Origin: Rheinheimera pacifica
Lineage (GTDB): Bacteria; Pseudomonadota; Gammaproteobacteria; Enterobacterales; Alteromonadaceae
Assembly (NCBI RefSeq): GCF_900108485.1
Contig: NZ_FNXF01000012.1
Span: 19,837 to 83,836 of the forward strand
DNA length: 64,000 bases
Reading direction: 5' to 3'
This document shows positions 55,950 through 64,000 of the stretch, piece after piece; positions within the stretch are counted from its first letter, which is position 1, and each line of letters starts with the position of its first letter. A program made the position numbers and the translations under genes. Below the pieces are notes generated by a model. The model saw nothing but the letters and a program-made list of their open reading frames with translations. It had not been told where the DNA came from and made no database searches.

Positions 55950-56333
55950 TTAACCAAACAATAAACGCCAGATACTGACTTTGCGTTGCTGGTGATATTC
56001 CTTGCGCAGTGCATCAACGTTCTGCAAATGCACTTTTGCCTGTGCAACATCCTCCTGCATAGCCGCTTGCCGGGCTAACTGAAGCTCTGCCAATACCTGT
56101 TGCAAGCCGTGTTTAAATTGCTCTGCTTTATCCGCTGCAAAGTCAGCAGCGGCAGATTGCTGAGTCAAAATGATCAACTCATCCAGCAGCGGCAACATTT
56201 GGTCAGCGCTTTGCGCGTCATAGGCCTGTTTATACTGAAAGGCCATATTTTTCATGGTTTTTTCAAGATCAACCGACGCTGTCGCCGATACAGAGTAAAG
56301 CAAGCAGCACAGGCTGAAATAAAGGACGCGCAT
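55950..56333 (-). CDS. Cytochrome b562-like periplasmic protein
   Basis: A 127-residue four-helix-bundle protein. Signal peptide MRVLYFSLCCLLYSVSATAS; cleavage after Ser20 gives a mature N-terminus VDLEKTM with Met at position 7, exactly the heme-ligand Met7 of E. coli cytochrome b562 (ADLEDNM). The second ligand would be His114 of the precursor in RKEYHQQRK. The C-terminus extends past the usual end with VSIWRLLFG. Probably binds heme b non-covalently; redox partner unknown. Confidence 0.8.
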   Translation of the reverse strand: MRVLYFSLCCLLYSVSATASVDLEKTMKNMAFQYKQAYDAQSADQMLPLLDELIILTQQSAAADFAADKAEQFKHGLQQVLAELQLARQAAMQEDVAQAKVHLQNVDALRKEYHQQRKVSIWRLLFG

Positions 56334-56428
56334 AACAACACCTCAAAAAATACAACACAGCGGCCATTGTAGCGCAAAAGCGCCGGGCAGGCATATCATA
56401 GTACCGCCCGGCTTAAATGGTAACAGGC

Positions 56429-56626
56429 TCAGTAGCGACTAAAGAAGTCTTCTACCTGCGCCATGGCATCATCCCTGTCCAGACCATAACGCTCCTGAAT
56501 AATATCGGCCAGCTCATCAAAGTTACCTTTGGTTTGCTCCAACTCATCATAGCTAACCTTATCCCATTGTAATTTTGCTCTGGCGCGCATTTCGCCCCAG
56601 TTGCCTTCATAGTATTTGTAGCCCAT
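56429..56626 (-). CDS. CsbD family stress-associated protein
   Basis: A 65-residue soluble protein: EGNWGEMRARAKLQWDKVSYDELEQTKGNFDELADIIQERYGLDRDDA. This is the CsbD/YjbJ pattern, with WxxxxxKxKxxWxxLTxxDL-type spacing. These small hydrophilic proteins are usually induced in stress. AAGGAG lies seven bases before the ATG. Monocistronic. Confidence 0.92.
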   Translation of the reverse strand: MGYKYYEGNWGEMRARAKLQWDKVSYDELEQTKGNFDELADIIQERYGLDRDDAMAQVEDFFSRY

Positions 56627-56876
56627 GCGATTACTCCTTTTTCTCTAAGTAACACGCTAAAGCCGGTGCCGTTTGCTCAGCGTTACAGCCCGGCCACCTG
56701 ACAAGCAATCTGCCTCGCAACAATATATTTGTCGCGCTACCGCCTGTCGGGCTAAGTGTAGCTGTTGCATGCAGCAGGCGTGAAAATTATCCTACTGGTC
56801 TGACAGCACTTGTCGTTACCGGGTAAACCTGTTGAGATAGCCACGGGAACCCGGATCACAATAAGAGATAACAATA

Positions 56877-58079
56877 ATGAAACAAACTCTCATGCCTTTA
56901 GCCTTATTTTGTGGCGCTGCACTGTTAAGTGGCTGTGCTGCAACAGGCAATAACAGCGCGGCCGCACAAACCAGTACTGCGCAGCAACTGGCACAGCAAT
57001 ACATTATTATCGACACCCATATTGATGTGCCTTACCGGCTGCATAAAGACTGGGAAGACGTTACTGTGGCCACTCAACGCGGTGAATTTGACTATCCACG
57101 AGCGCAAGCCGGCGGTTTAAATGCGCCTTTTATGTCTATTTATATCCCCGCCTCTTACGAGCGTAGTGGCGGCGGTTATCAGTTGGCAAACCAGCTGATT
57201 GACAGCATGGAAGCGCTGGTGGGCCGCGCACCGGATAAGTTCGCCATGGCATACAGCACAAAAGATGTGCTTGAACAGTTTGGCAGTGGCAAAGTATCAC
57301 TGGCACTGGGCATGGAAAATGGCACGCCGATAAATGGCGAGCTGGAAAACCTGCAACATTTTTATCAGCGCGGCATCCGCTACATTACGCTGTCGCATTC
57401 TGAAAGTAACCATATTGCCGATTCCAGTTATGATTTACGCCGCCGGTGGAATGGCTTAAGCCCGTTTGGTAAAGAGCTGGTGGTGGCGATGAACAATATC
57501 GGCATGATGATCGATATTTCGCATGTATCAGATGATGCCTTCTACCAGACAGTAGCAATCAGTAAGGTGCCGGTTATTGCCTCGCACTCGTCGCTGCGCA
57601 GTTATACCCCCGGGTTTGAACGCAACATGGATGATGACATGATCAAAGCGCTGGCGAAAAACGGCGGCGTAGTACAAATTAACTTTGGCTCGTCTTTTGT
57701 TACTATGATGGCAAACCAATACGGTGCCCTGCGTAAAGCTGCAGCCAAACAGGCTGGTGTGGCCGACGATGCTGCTTTTGAACTGGAGTTTCGCAAACAA
57801 CACCCCTATCCGTTTGCGACCTTAGATACGGTACTGGACCATATTGACCATGTAGTAAAACTGGTAGGTATTGATTACGTGGGTATCGGTTCAGACTACG
57901 ATGGCGTAGGTGATTCGCTACCGATAGGTCTGAAGGATGTTGCCAGCTATCCGAACTTAATCGACGGCTTGCTGCAACGCGGTTACAGCGCAGCCGATAT
58001 CGAAAAAATTCTGTCAGGTAATTTCCTGCGCGTCTGGCGCACAGTAGAACAGTACGCCACACAACAAAAAGCCGGATAA
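56877..58079 (+). CDS. Membrane dipeptidase (peptidase M19) lipoprotein
   Basis: A 400-residue zinc dipeptidase. The lipobox ALLSGC gives a lipidated Cys20. Metal ligands: DTHIDVPYRLH at the N-terminus, Glu in ALGMENGTPI, ISHVSDDAFYQ and VIASHSSLRSY. The C-terminal IGSDYDGVGDSLPIG is typical of renal-dipeptidase homologs. The long insert with FDYPRAQAGGLNAPFMSIY fits the bacterial branch. Likely acts on dipeptides in the periplasm. Confidence 0.93.
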   Translation: MKQTLMPLALFCGAALLSGCAATGNNSAAAQTSTAQQLAQQYIIIDTHIDVPYRLHKDWEDVTVATQRGEFDYPRAQAGGLNAPFMSIYIPASYERSGGGYQLANQLIDSMEALVGRAPDKFAMAYSTKDVLEQFGSGKVSLALGMENGTPINGELENLQHFYQRGIRYITLSHSESNHIADSSYDLRRRWNGLSPFGKELVVAMNNIGMMIDISHVSDDAFYQTVAISKVPVIASHSSLRSYTPGFERNMDDDMIKALAKNGGVVQINFGSSFVTMMANQYGALRKAAAKQAGVADDAAFELEFRKQHPYPFATLDTVLDHIDHVVKLVGIDYVGIGSDYDGVGDSLPIGLKDVASYPNLIDGLLQRGYSAADIEKILSGNFLRVWRTVEQYATQQKAG

Positions 58080-58086
58080 ACACCGG

Positions 58087-58112
58087 TCAAGCGCGGCACA
58101 AGCCGCGCTTGA
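58087..58112. terminator. Hairpin between convergent genes
   Basis: TCAAGCGCGGC-ACAA-GCCGCGCTTGA, 11 perfect pairs, between the dipeptidase and DUF445 genes. No marked T-tract on either side. Confidence 0.6.
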
Positions 58113-58154
58113 TTACCAACCTCCAAACTTATGGCAGTGGTTTTTACAGGCAGC

Positions 58155-58862
58155 TTACTGAACAAAAGCGGCCAGCAGACCGATGGCACCACCAAATACG
58201 CCCCCCCATACCACCAGCCAGCCTAAATGCTGGCGGATCATCTGCTGAATAATGTCTTTTACCAGGCCAGGGGTCAACTCGTTTAAACGCTGCTGTACTA
58301 TAGTGTCTACCTGAGCACGCATACTTTCTAATTGTTCAGGCTGATCCAGTTGTGCCAGCACCAGCTGATTAAATTCATCTGTTTGCGACACCTCTACCAG
58401 TGCACTTTTCAGCTTACCGATAAACGGCTCTTTTAACGGCAATATGGCTGCGCTGCCGCCAAACAGACCCAGCATACCGCCAAATGAGGATTGCTCTACT
58501 ACTTTTACTAATGAGTCAAAGGCAGGCGACAGATCGGTTTGAGCTATAACCGGTTCAAAATCAAATGCTCTGCTATGGCTTTGTTGTTTGTCTGCTAAAA
58601 AGCGCTCGATATTGCTGCTGCTGAAAAACTGTGTCATCACCAGTTGGTAAATCCCTGCTTTAAACTGCTCAAACCGGGCCGGAATTACACCAGAGCCATA
58701 TAACAGTGGCACTTTCTCAAACAGCATATGCACCGCCAGCCAGTTCGTCAGAGCACCAGATAACGCAAATAAGCCTACACTAAGTAAAATTGGTTGCTGT
58801 AAATACCAGCCTGCCAGTGTTATTGCTGCGGCTACCCCATTAGTAACAACATTTTTATTCAT
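58155..58862 (-). CDS. DUF445 family membrane protein
   Basis: A 235-residue protein with N-terminal hydrophobic segments (8-25, 26-46), the DUF445 signature GALTNWLAVHMLFEKVPLLYGSGVIPARFEQFK, a helical central region, and a C-terminal hydrophobic end (WLVVWGGVFGGAIGLLAAFVQ). Similar to E. coli YjiN and Bacillus YheB. Function unknown. Confidence 0.88.
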   Translation of the reverse strand: MNKNVVTNGVAAAITLAGWYLQQPILLSVGLFALSGALTNWLAVHMLFEKVPLLYGSGVIPARFEQFKAGIYQLVMTQFFSSSNIERFLADKQQSHSRAFDFEPVIAQTDLSPAFDSLVKVVEQSSFGGMLGLFGGSAAILPLKEPFIGKLKSALVEVSQTDEFNQLVLAQLDQPEQLESMRAQVDTIVQQRLNELTPGLVKDIIQQMIRQHLGWLVVWGGVFGGAIGLLAAFVQ

Positions 58863-59001
58863 GCCTGCCTCCCGCTGTTAATACATAAGCTTATGTGGCG
58901 CCGATTCTAATCAGCTACGCGCAACGGAGCAAGCGCCCGCTTTAGCTATCGGCGAATTCAGGTTATGCTGGGCGGGTATAAATGACAGTAAGTGAGTACA
59001 G

Positions 59002-59520
59002 ATGAAAATAGTCGTTGCCTCGGCAAATCCGGCAAAAATCCGCGCGGTACAGGATGCATTAGCACAGGTATTTAACGGCAAAACACTGCAATGCAGCGGG
59101 CAAAGCACCGACTCTGGCGTGCCAGCACAGCCGATGACCAGTGAAGAAACCTTACAAGGGGCGCTCAACCGGCTGCAGGCAGTTGCAGCTGCCTCGCCGG
59201 GAGCAGACTATTATGTTGCCATTGAAGCAGGTTTAGACGGCGACTGTAGCTTCGCCTGGATTCTTATTGCTCACCAGGGACGCATCAGTAAAACCCGTTC
59301 GGCCAGTTTACCCATTCCACCTGCCGCACTCATGGCATTGCAACAGGGTGAAGAGCTGGGTGATGTCATTGACCTTATGTTTGCGCAACATAATATTAAA
59401 CAACAAGGTGGAGCCATTGCCATGTTAACCAACCATCTGCTGACGCGATCAGGTGTGTATCAACAAGCGATTATCCTGGCAATGATCCCGTTTATTCAGC
59501 CGCAGCTGTTTACTACTTAA
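59002..59520 (+). CDS. yjjX: Inosine/xanthosine triphosphatase
   Basis: A 172-residue house-cleaning NTPase that hydrolyses ITP/XTP. Motifs: MKIVVASANPAKIRAVQDAL, STDSGVPAQPMTSEETLQGALNR, DYYVAIEAGLDG and LGDVIDLMF, then GGAIAMLTNHLLTRSGVYQQAIILAMIPF. Length and order match YjjX. Confidence 0.93.
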   Translation: MKIVVASANPAKIRAVQDALAQVFNGKTLQCSGQSTDSGVPAQPMTSEETLQGALNRLQAVAAASPGADYYVAIEAGLDGDCSFAWILIAHQGRISKTRSASLPIPPAALMALQQGEELGDVIDLMFAQHNIKQQGGAIAMLTNHLLTRSGVYQQAIILAMIPFIQPQLFTT

Positions 59521-59530
59521 CCGTAAAAAC

Positions 59531-59722
59531 TCAGTTATAACCTAATACTGCACAGTGAGCGGTGTCGGCATCACGGCGGCTGGTTTTAACTTCTGTAGTA
59601 TCACTGCTGTCAGTCCACACTAAGCTCAGTGCCTGACGTTCTTGCTGAGTTAAATCCACGGTTTTTTGCTGGTGAAAGTAAAAACGCGGTTCTTGCTCAT
59701 GACTTTGTTTAACTGCACTCAT
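59531..59722 (-). CDS. Small protein of unknown function
   Basis: A 63-residue hydrophilic protein. The ATG at 59722 has AGGAG six bases upstream; in-frame codons to 59803 are not supported. The sequence includes EPRFYFHQQKTVDLTQQERQ and ends AHCAVLGYN. No recognised domain. It follows the 497-residue exported protein gene by 90 bases and converges with yjjX. Confidence 0.6.
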   Translation of the reverse strand: MSAVKQSHEQEPRFYFHQQKTVDLTQQERQALSLVWTDSSDTTEVKTSRRDADTAHCAVLGYN

Positions 59723-59812
59723 AGCAGACTCCTGTAGTGGGTATAAAAAGAGAGTACCCACTAACTTTATAAGCCTTAGCCTGAGCACAGGCTGAACAAT
59801 CATTTTTATCTG

Positions 59813-61306
59813 CTACAGATATGCCCGGTTGAATGACTCTTTCGATTGCTGCAGATAACTGCGCGCCTTTTGGGCATGATTTTCCCAGATCTGTTTATCG
59901 GCGGCATCGGTAAACGGGTTTTGACTGCTGCTGACTGAGCGCTCGAACCGGTCATAATGCGTTAACATGGCTGAAGTAATCTGATTAAACTGATCTTTAT
60001 AGCTTTGGGTATGATCGAGCTGTTCAGCGGTTTTCAGCACAAAACGGATTAGCTCGGTATTATTGCCCTCATCCAGATAACTCTTTGCTTTCAGTGTAAT
60101 ATTGCCTGCCACTTCTTCCATCAGTTTCTGCCGCACCAGTTCATCTTTACTAAGTGCCCTGCTGAGCGTCTCCTGAGAGCGCGCCATACTGGCATGTTGC
60201 AAGGTGTCACGCAGTTGTTTGTCTAAGTTACGCCGGAATCCGTCAATACTTTTTTGAATACTCAGCAGTTCGGTATCCAGCGCAGCTACTTGTAGCAACT
60301 CTTTTTCCAGTTCAGCCAGAAAACGCTCTGCGTCCTGATAAATTTTCAGCCCGTTTTGTTCAGCAAATTTACGATCAGCGCGGCTTAAACCCGCATCGCT
60401 GTAATTCGATTTATCAAAACTGGATGCCAGAAAAGATTTAAACGGCTCAGCAAAAGCAGAGTAAGCCCCTGCGCTTACTACGTTCAATGTAGCTGTGGCC
60501 AGGTCGCCAAATGGTTTTAACATAGAATTCAGCCGGGCTTGCTGCAGTGGCGTTGTAACACGTTTGGCATCATTAATAATGCTGCGAAAACTGGCATAAG
60601 CCATCGGGTTAGACATTTTATTGCGCTCTGAGCTTGCCAGCGCCAGAGCAATACCGGAATGCAGGGCATTGGCGTATTCCAGATATTGGCGCTGTAAATC
60701 CAGCTGCGCAGCGTAATTAACCCCTAGCGTACGAAAAGACTCCGCCTGCAACGCAATATTCTGATCCTGGCGCAATTTGTCCAGAATACCACTGACAATA
60801 CGCTGCTCATTCTTCTGCAACGCTGTCGCCAGTAAAATGCGCTCTACCAGTACATCGTCTATATCTACCACGCCATTTACTGCTTCAATATCCAACCGCA
60901 GGTAACGCTTAGCCGGCTCATCAATAGATAGCCGGTGTGCTTTATAGCTCACATCCCCACCGCTATGTTCTATCAATGCAACCGGCTGCCACAACGCATT
61001 TAGTGATGGCATATCCGACACCAGTACATGAATACGGTATGCGGTGACAGCTGTCTCAGGCCGCACCCATAACTCCAGCACACCCATCTCACTAATAGCG
61101 TCTTTGCTAAATAGCACACTGTTGCCCGGCTTACAGCGCAATGACAACTCTCCGGAGCGCGGTACACCAAGCAAGGCCCGGCAATCACCCAGTTGGCGCC
61201 AGCGCTCAGCATCGCTGTTTTCAAAGCCATCACTGAAAACCACAGCCGCCTGCGCCGAAACACCAGGCAGCCAGACAGCAAGCAACAACGCAATCAAATT
61301 ACGCAT
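59813..61306 (-). CDS. Large exported coiled-coil protein, unknown function
   Basis: A 497-residue protein. Signal peptide MRNLIALLLAVWLPGVSAQA. The mature N-terminal domain (20-155) looks like a jelly-roll carbohydrate-binding or LamG-type beta sandwich (FSDGFENSDAERWRQLGDCR; AKRYLRLDIEAVNGVVDIDDV), with cysteines near C43 and C58. The rest is almost entirely helical, with Leu/Gln/Glu-rich coiled-coil segments (165-210 and 320-420). I recognise no family. A surface or cell-wall-associated role is plausible only. Confidence 0.7.
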   Translation of the reverse strand: MRNLIALLLAVWLPGVSAQAAVVFSDGFENSDAERWRQLGDCRALLGVPRSGELSLRCKPGNSVLFSKDAISEMGVLELWVRPETAVTAYRIHVLVSDMPSLNALWQPVALIEHSGGDVSYKAHRLSIDEPAKRYLRLDIEAVNGVVDIDDVLVERILLATALQKNEQRIVSGILDKLRQDQNIALQAESFRTLGVNYAAQLDLQRQYLEYANALHSGIALALASSERNKMSNPMAYASFRSIINDAKRVTTPLQQARLNSMLKPFGDLATATLNVVSAGAYSAFAEPFKSFLASSFDKSNYSDAGLSRADRKFAEQNGLKIYQDAERFLAELEKELLQVAALDTELLSIQKSIDGFRRNLDKQLRDTLQHASMARSQETLSRALSKDELVRQKLMEEVAGNITLKAKSYLDEGNNTELIRFVLKTAEQLDHTQSYKDQFNQITSAMLTHYDRFERSVSSSQNPFTDAADKQIWENHAQKARSYLQQSKESFNRAYL

Positions 61307-61478
61307 GAAAACTCCGAAACTGGAAGTAAGTATAAAACTGCCGGATAGCAGCTTTTGGAAGTGCGGCTATTTTAACCGAATACAGCCCTGCTGCAATACT
61401 GAGTTAGTTAACACTGTGCAAAATACGGTATCATCAAACTTTTAATATACTATCTGCCCCTACAAGTGAGTTGTTTAA

Positions 61479-62174
61479 ATGTGGCTGAATGAAGAGCAAG
61501 TGCTCGATGCTGCGATACGCACCTATCGGAAGACAGTATTGCACTCCACTCCCCAGCATGTCGTTATCGATAATTTATTTGATAGCCACAAACTCGATGA
61601 AGTTGCCCGTGTTTTACAGCAAGATAGTTACTGGCAAACACAGAAACACACCTACTCAGCGTTATATGTTGATAACGCTAAATGGCAAAAAACCGGAAAG
61701 AAACAGCGTTTTGTGCACCGGGATCTGTGGCAGCGCCCTGCACTTAATACTGCAGGCGCTGCAGACAACCTTGCCGCGCAGTTTTTGGCATTTCTGCGTG
61801 GCGATGAGTTTATGTCTTTGTTATCGCGTATCTTTAAAGTAGCACTAACCGATATCAATGTGGCTAATCCCGCTATTAACACCAATTATTTTCGCTTAGC
61901 TGCAACCGACTTTGTTAATCAACATGCTGATGACTCCCCCGGCAGAGAGGTGTGTATGCTGTTGTATTTAAATAAAGACTGGCACCATAACAACGGTGGT
62001 GAACTGGTTTTCATGGGTACAGATGATAAACCCATCACTATAGCGCCATTGTACAACCGCTGCGTATTGTTCAATCCTGCATCAAAGGGCTCTGAGCACT
62101 GGGTAAAAGCGCTGACAACGGAAAATACACAGCAGTATCGTTATAACGTAACCAGTTGGTATTGGTCTGAGTGA
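61479..62174 (+). CDS. 2OG-Fe(II) oxygenase (prolyl 4-hydroxylase-like)
   Basis: A 231-residue non-heme iron dioxygenase. The iron triad is H149-x-D151 (NQHADDSPGREVCMLLYLN) and H207 (KGSEHWVKAL), with R221 as the 2-oxoglutarate ligand 14 residues later. The spacing fits the P4Hc superfamily. GGELVFMG is the usual strand before the distal His. Target unknown; bacterial members hydroxylate proteins or small molecules. Its stop is followed directly by the repeat array. Confidence 0.88.
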   Translation: MWLNEEQVLDAAIRTYRKTVLHSTPQHVVIDNLFDSHKLDEVARVLQQDSYWQTQKHTYSALYVDNAKWQKTGKKQRFVHRDLWQRPALNTAGAADNLAAQFLAFLRGDEFMSLLSRIFKVALTDINVANPAINTNYFRLAATDFVNQHADDSPGREVCMLLYLNKDWHHNNGGELVFMGTDDKPITIAPLYNRCVLFNPASKGSEHWVKALTTENTQQYRYNVTSWYWSE

Positions 62175-62523
62175 TGACAAAGGCCCATGCTTTTGGCAGC
62201 TCCGAAGGATTCACTCATGCCATCCATGGCATTCGCCCTTCGGGTGGCAAAGCCATGCAAAACGGCTATCCTGACGTTTTGTGCCAGCACCATCTATGGC
62301 GCTGGCCCTGCGGGCCGCACTAAAGTGCGTCCAAATTCGCTCCCGGCGAATTTGTCGAACCGAAGGGTTCTCATCAAATCCTCTGTCTCGACGCATAAAT
62401 GACAAAGGCCCACGCTTTTGGCCGAGAGAGGGATTATTCCGGGCTTCCTGCCCTCCACCCCTTCGGGGCCGCACTAAAGTGCGTTCCAATTCTCTCCCGG
62501 AGAATTGGTCGAACTCAGGGTTC
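62174..62523. repeat. Three-unit structured repeat array downstream of tRNA-Ser
   Basis: A 24-base sequence ATGACAAAGGCCCAYGCTTTTGGC recurs at 62174-62197 and 62399-62422 with one mismatch. Three units of three hairpins follow one another. Unit A: CCC-TTC-GGG (62237-62245), TGGC-AAA-GCCA (62246-62256), CAAAACG...CGTTTTG (62259-62282). Unit B: GGCCC-TGC-GGGCC (about 62304-62316), CGCAC-TAAA-GTGCG (62316-62329), CAAATTCGC-TCCCG-GCGAATTTG (62332-62354). Unit C: CCCC-TTC-GGGG (about 62459-62468), CGCAC-TAAA-GTGCG (62470-62483), CCAATTCTC-TCCCG-GAGAATTGG (62486-62508). Stem differences between B and C are compensatory. A piece resembling the tRNA-Ser 3' end lies at 62419-62436. Confidence 0.85.
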
Positions 62524-62547
62524 AAACCAAGACCTCGCTCACCGCGT

Positions 62548-62590
62548 TAAAACAAAAACCCCGAGCCAAAGGCTCGGGGTTTTTGTTTTA
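62548..62590 (-). terminator. Perfect 20-base-pair terminator after tRNA-Ser
   Basis: The arm TAAAACAAAAACCCCGAGCC (62548-62567), a loop AAA and its exact complement (62571-62590). On the minus strand the GC core is followed by TTTTTGTTTTA. It lies four bases past the tRNA 3' end. Confidence 0.93.
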
Positions 62591-62593
62591 ATC

Positions 62594-62683
62594 TGGCGGA
62601 GAGAGAGGGATTCGAACCCTCGTTAGGGGTTAACCTAAACACACTTTCCAGGCGTGCGCCTTCAGCCACTCAGCCATCTCTCC
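62594..62683 (-). tRNA. tRNA-Ser (anticodon GGA)
   Basis: Minus strand. Acceptor GGAGAGA pairs with TCTCTCC, discriminator G, and CCA is encoded. D-arm GGCTGAGTGGCTGAAGGC, anticodon loop CTGGAAA with GGA, a long type II variable arm (GTGTTTAGGTTAACCCCTAACG) and T-arm GAGGGTTCGAATCCCTC. The long variable arm and GGA anticodon identify a serine tRNA reading UCC/UCU. Confidence 0.97.
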
Positions 62684-62798
62684 GGAACTTGCGTTGCAAG
62701 CGCGGCTATACTAGGGAAATTCACTGCGCGCTGCAACTGTTATATGCAGTAGTACTTTGTTTATGCCTGCTTTTTATACACATCAGGCTAAAAGCAGA

Positions 62799-63857
62799 TT
62801 AAGCGTTGCCTTTTACCTGTGTTTTCAGCTCTTTTGCAAAGTTCAGCATGCGGTTAAGTGGCACTAAGGCTTTTTCCCGCTGGGCGGCATCAACAAAGAT
62901 CTCATGACCGGTAGTGTCTGTCAGAGCCGCCTCAATCGCTTTTAAGCCGTTCATTGCCATCCAGGGGCAATGGGCACAGCTTCTGCACGTGGCACCGTTA
63001 CCGCCGGTTGGCGCTTCAATAAAGGTCTTGCCGGGCATCTGCTGCTGCATCTTATAAAAGATACCCTTATCGGTGGCGACAATAAAGGTGTCGTTAGGCA
63101 ACGTTTGGCTGGCTTTAATTAGCTGGCTGGTAGAACCTACCGCGTCAGCAAGTTGTACTACGCTGTCGGGTGATTCAGGATGCACCAGCACAGCTGCATT
63201 GGGGTACTGTTTTTTCAGCTCAACCAAGGCATTAGCTTTAAATTCATCGTGTACGATACAGGCGGCGTTCCACAGCATCATATCGGCACCGGTTTGTTTT
63301 TGTACCCAGGCGCCCAGGTGTTTATCCGGGCCCCAGAGAATTTTCTTACCCTGGCTATCCAAATAATCCACCACGTCCAATGCAATCGATGAGGTTACTA
63401 CCCAGTCGGCACGGGCTTTTACCGCTGCAGAGGTATTGGCATACACCACTACTACGCGATCAGGGTGAGCATCACAAAATGCCGAGAACGGCTCTGCCGG
63501 GCAGCCTAAGTCCAGTGAACAGGTGGCATCCAGCGTTGGCATCAATACGGTTTTATTCGGCGTAAGAATTTTGGCTGTTTCGCCCATAAACTTTACCCCG
63601 GCCACGATCAGTGTTTTCGCCGGATGTTCATTACCAAAACGGGCCATTTCTAACGAATCTGATACGCAGCCACCGGTTTCTTCGGCCAGTGCCTGTATTT
63701 CCGGATCCGTATAATAATGCGCTACCAGCACGGCGTCTTTTTGCTGTAACAGGGTTTTGATACGATCTTTGTAGGCTTGCTTTTCGTCACCGCTCAGTGG
63801 CAGTGGCTTTTTCGGAAAGGCAAAGTCTTGCTCTGTGAAATACAACGTCTGTTCCAT
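62799..63857 (-). CDS. nadA: Quinolinate synthase A
   Basis: A 352-residue [4Fe-4S] enzyme condensing iminoaspartate and DHAP to quinolinate for NAD synthesis. Cluster ligands C113 ([11 protein letters not shown]), C200 (NAACIVHDE) and C297 ([10 protein letters not shown]) have the same numbers as E. coli Nad[19 protein letters not shown] is the substrate motif. NadB is not in the window. Flanked by two tRNAs; the tRNA-Lys/nadA neighbourhood is conserved downstream of tol-pal in many gammaproteobacteria. Confidence 0.97.
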   Translation of the reverse strand: MEQTLYFTEQDFAFPKKPLPLSGDEKQAYKDRIKTLLQQKDAVLVAHYYTDPEIQALAEETGGCVSDSLEMARFGNEHPAKTLIVAGVKFMGETAKILTPNKTVLMPTLDATCSLDLGCPAEPFSAFCDAHPDRVVVVYANTSAAVKARADWVVTSSIALDVVDYLDSQGKKILWGPDKHLGAWVQKQTGADMMLWNAACIVHDEFKANALVELKKQYPNAAVLVHPESPDSVVQLADAVGSTSQLIKASQTLPNDTFIVATDKGIFYKMQQQMPGKTFIEAPTGGNGATCRSCAHCPWMAMNGLKAIEAALTDTTGHEIFVDAAQREKALVPLNRMLNFAKELKTQVKGNA

Positions 63858-63928
63858 AGGGCTTACCTGCTGGCTTTAAAAGGCGGCTATTATAGCGCTG
63901 CGAATTGAGAAAATACAGTATGGCGGCA

Positions 63929-64000
63929 TGGTGGGTCATGATGGATTCGAACCATCGACCAACGGATTAAAAGTCCGCTGCTCTACCAGCTGAGCTAATG
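63929..64000 (-). tRNA. tRNA-Lys (anticodon TTT), 5' end outside window
   Basis: Minus strand. The visible part runs CATTAGCTCAGCTGGTAGAG through the anticodon loop ACTTTTAAT (TTT), T-arm ATGGTTCGAATCCAT, acceptor ATGACCC, discriminator A and encoded CCA. About four 5' bases (expected GGGT) lie past 64000. Confidence 0.96.

Noticed and set aside
62174..62523. Possible CRISPR-like array.
   Set aside because: Repeats are long, few, diverged and self-complementary at several points, without uniform spacers or cas genes.
62211..62525. A 104-codon minus-strand frame, and plus-strand frames at 62187-62402, 62281-62550 and 62399-62626.
   Set aside because: They lie across the hairpin repeat array and the tRNA-Ser terminator. 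The composition follows the inverted repeats, and such translations commonly appear as spurious hypothetical proteins.

Overview
The window is a continuous stretch of a gammaproteobacterial chromosome. Gene order and protein character suggest an Alteromonadales/Chromatiaceae-type organism such as Rheinheimera, Alishewanella or Arsukibacterium. This rests on familiarity with family sequences and synteny, not on a search. Nearly all of it is housekeeping DNA, densely packed with short intergenic gaps. I see no prophage, insertion sequence or CRISPR array.

Layout. (1) 1-9873, minus strand: pdxB, asd, fimV, truA, accD, folC, dedD (SPOR), cvpA and purF (cut by the window edge). This is the E. coli pdxB-usg-truA-accD-folC-dedD-cvpA-purF neighbourhood with fimV added. 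(2) 9920-18470: a PepSY/DUF2271/DUF4198 envelope operon, folE, a DUF2750 gene, ettA, a solute-binding protein, several small exported proteins, a VOC protein, an unlisted 50-residue basic peptide gene and an H-NS-like coiled-coil protein. (3) 18821-25739: manC, a beta-carbonic anhydrase, purU, trmO, a Kelch protein and proS. (4) 25752-30425: a parDE toxin-antitoxin pair, an SNF-family transporter, a YciI protein, galE, an SDR, and the relic of a LuxR-type regulator. (5) 30601-32712: a three-gene cassette of unknown function. (6) 32771-36720: rluB, scpB, scpA, yciO-like and rnm. (7) 37088-44011: the complete trp operon (trpL attenuator, trpE, G, D, CF, B, A). (8) 44081-62174: mixed genes, including hemH, a very large class A PBP-like protein, a GGDEF protein, an alkyltransferase-like protein, a three-gene operon whose first product carries three GNGAGIEPPK repeats, acpH, a YebC-like gene, cytochrome b562, a dipeptidase, yjjX and a 2OG-Fe(II) oxygenase. 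(9) 62175-64000: a structured repeat array next to tRNA-Ser(GGA), then nadA and tRNA-Lys(TTT, 5' end outside the window).

Pathways represented: tryptophan biosynthesis (complete and attenuated), NAD (nadA), pyridoxal phosphate (pdxB), folate and one-carbon metabolism (folC, folE, purU), purine entry (purF), fatty acid initiation (accD), the diaminopimelate/threonine branch (asd), heme (hemH), chromosome segregation (scpAB), tRNA modification (truA, trmO, yciO-like) and peptidoglycan.

The best candidates for undescribed biology are the GNGAGIEPPK-repeat operon (53146-54299), the 30601-32712 cassette, and the hairpin array beside tRNA-Ser (62175-62523).
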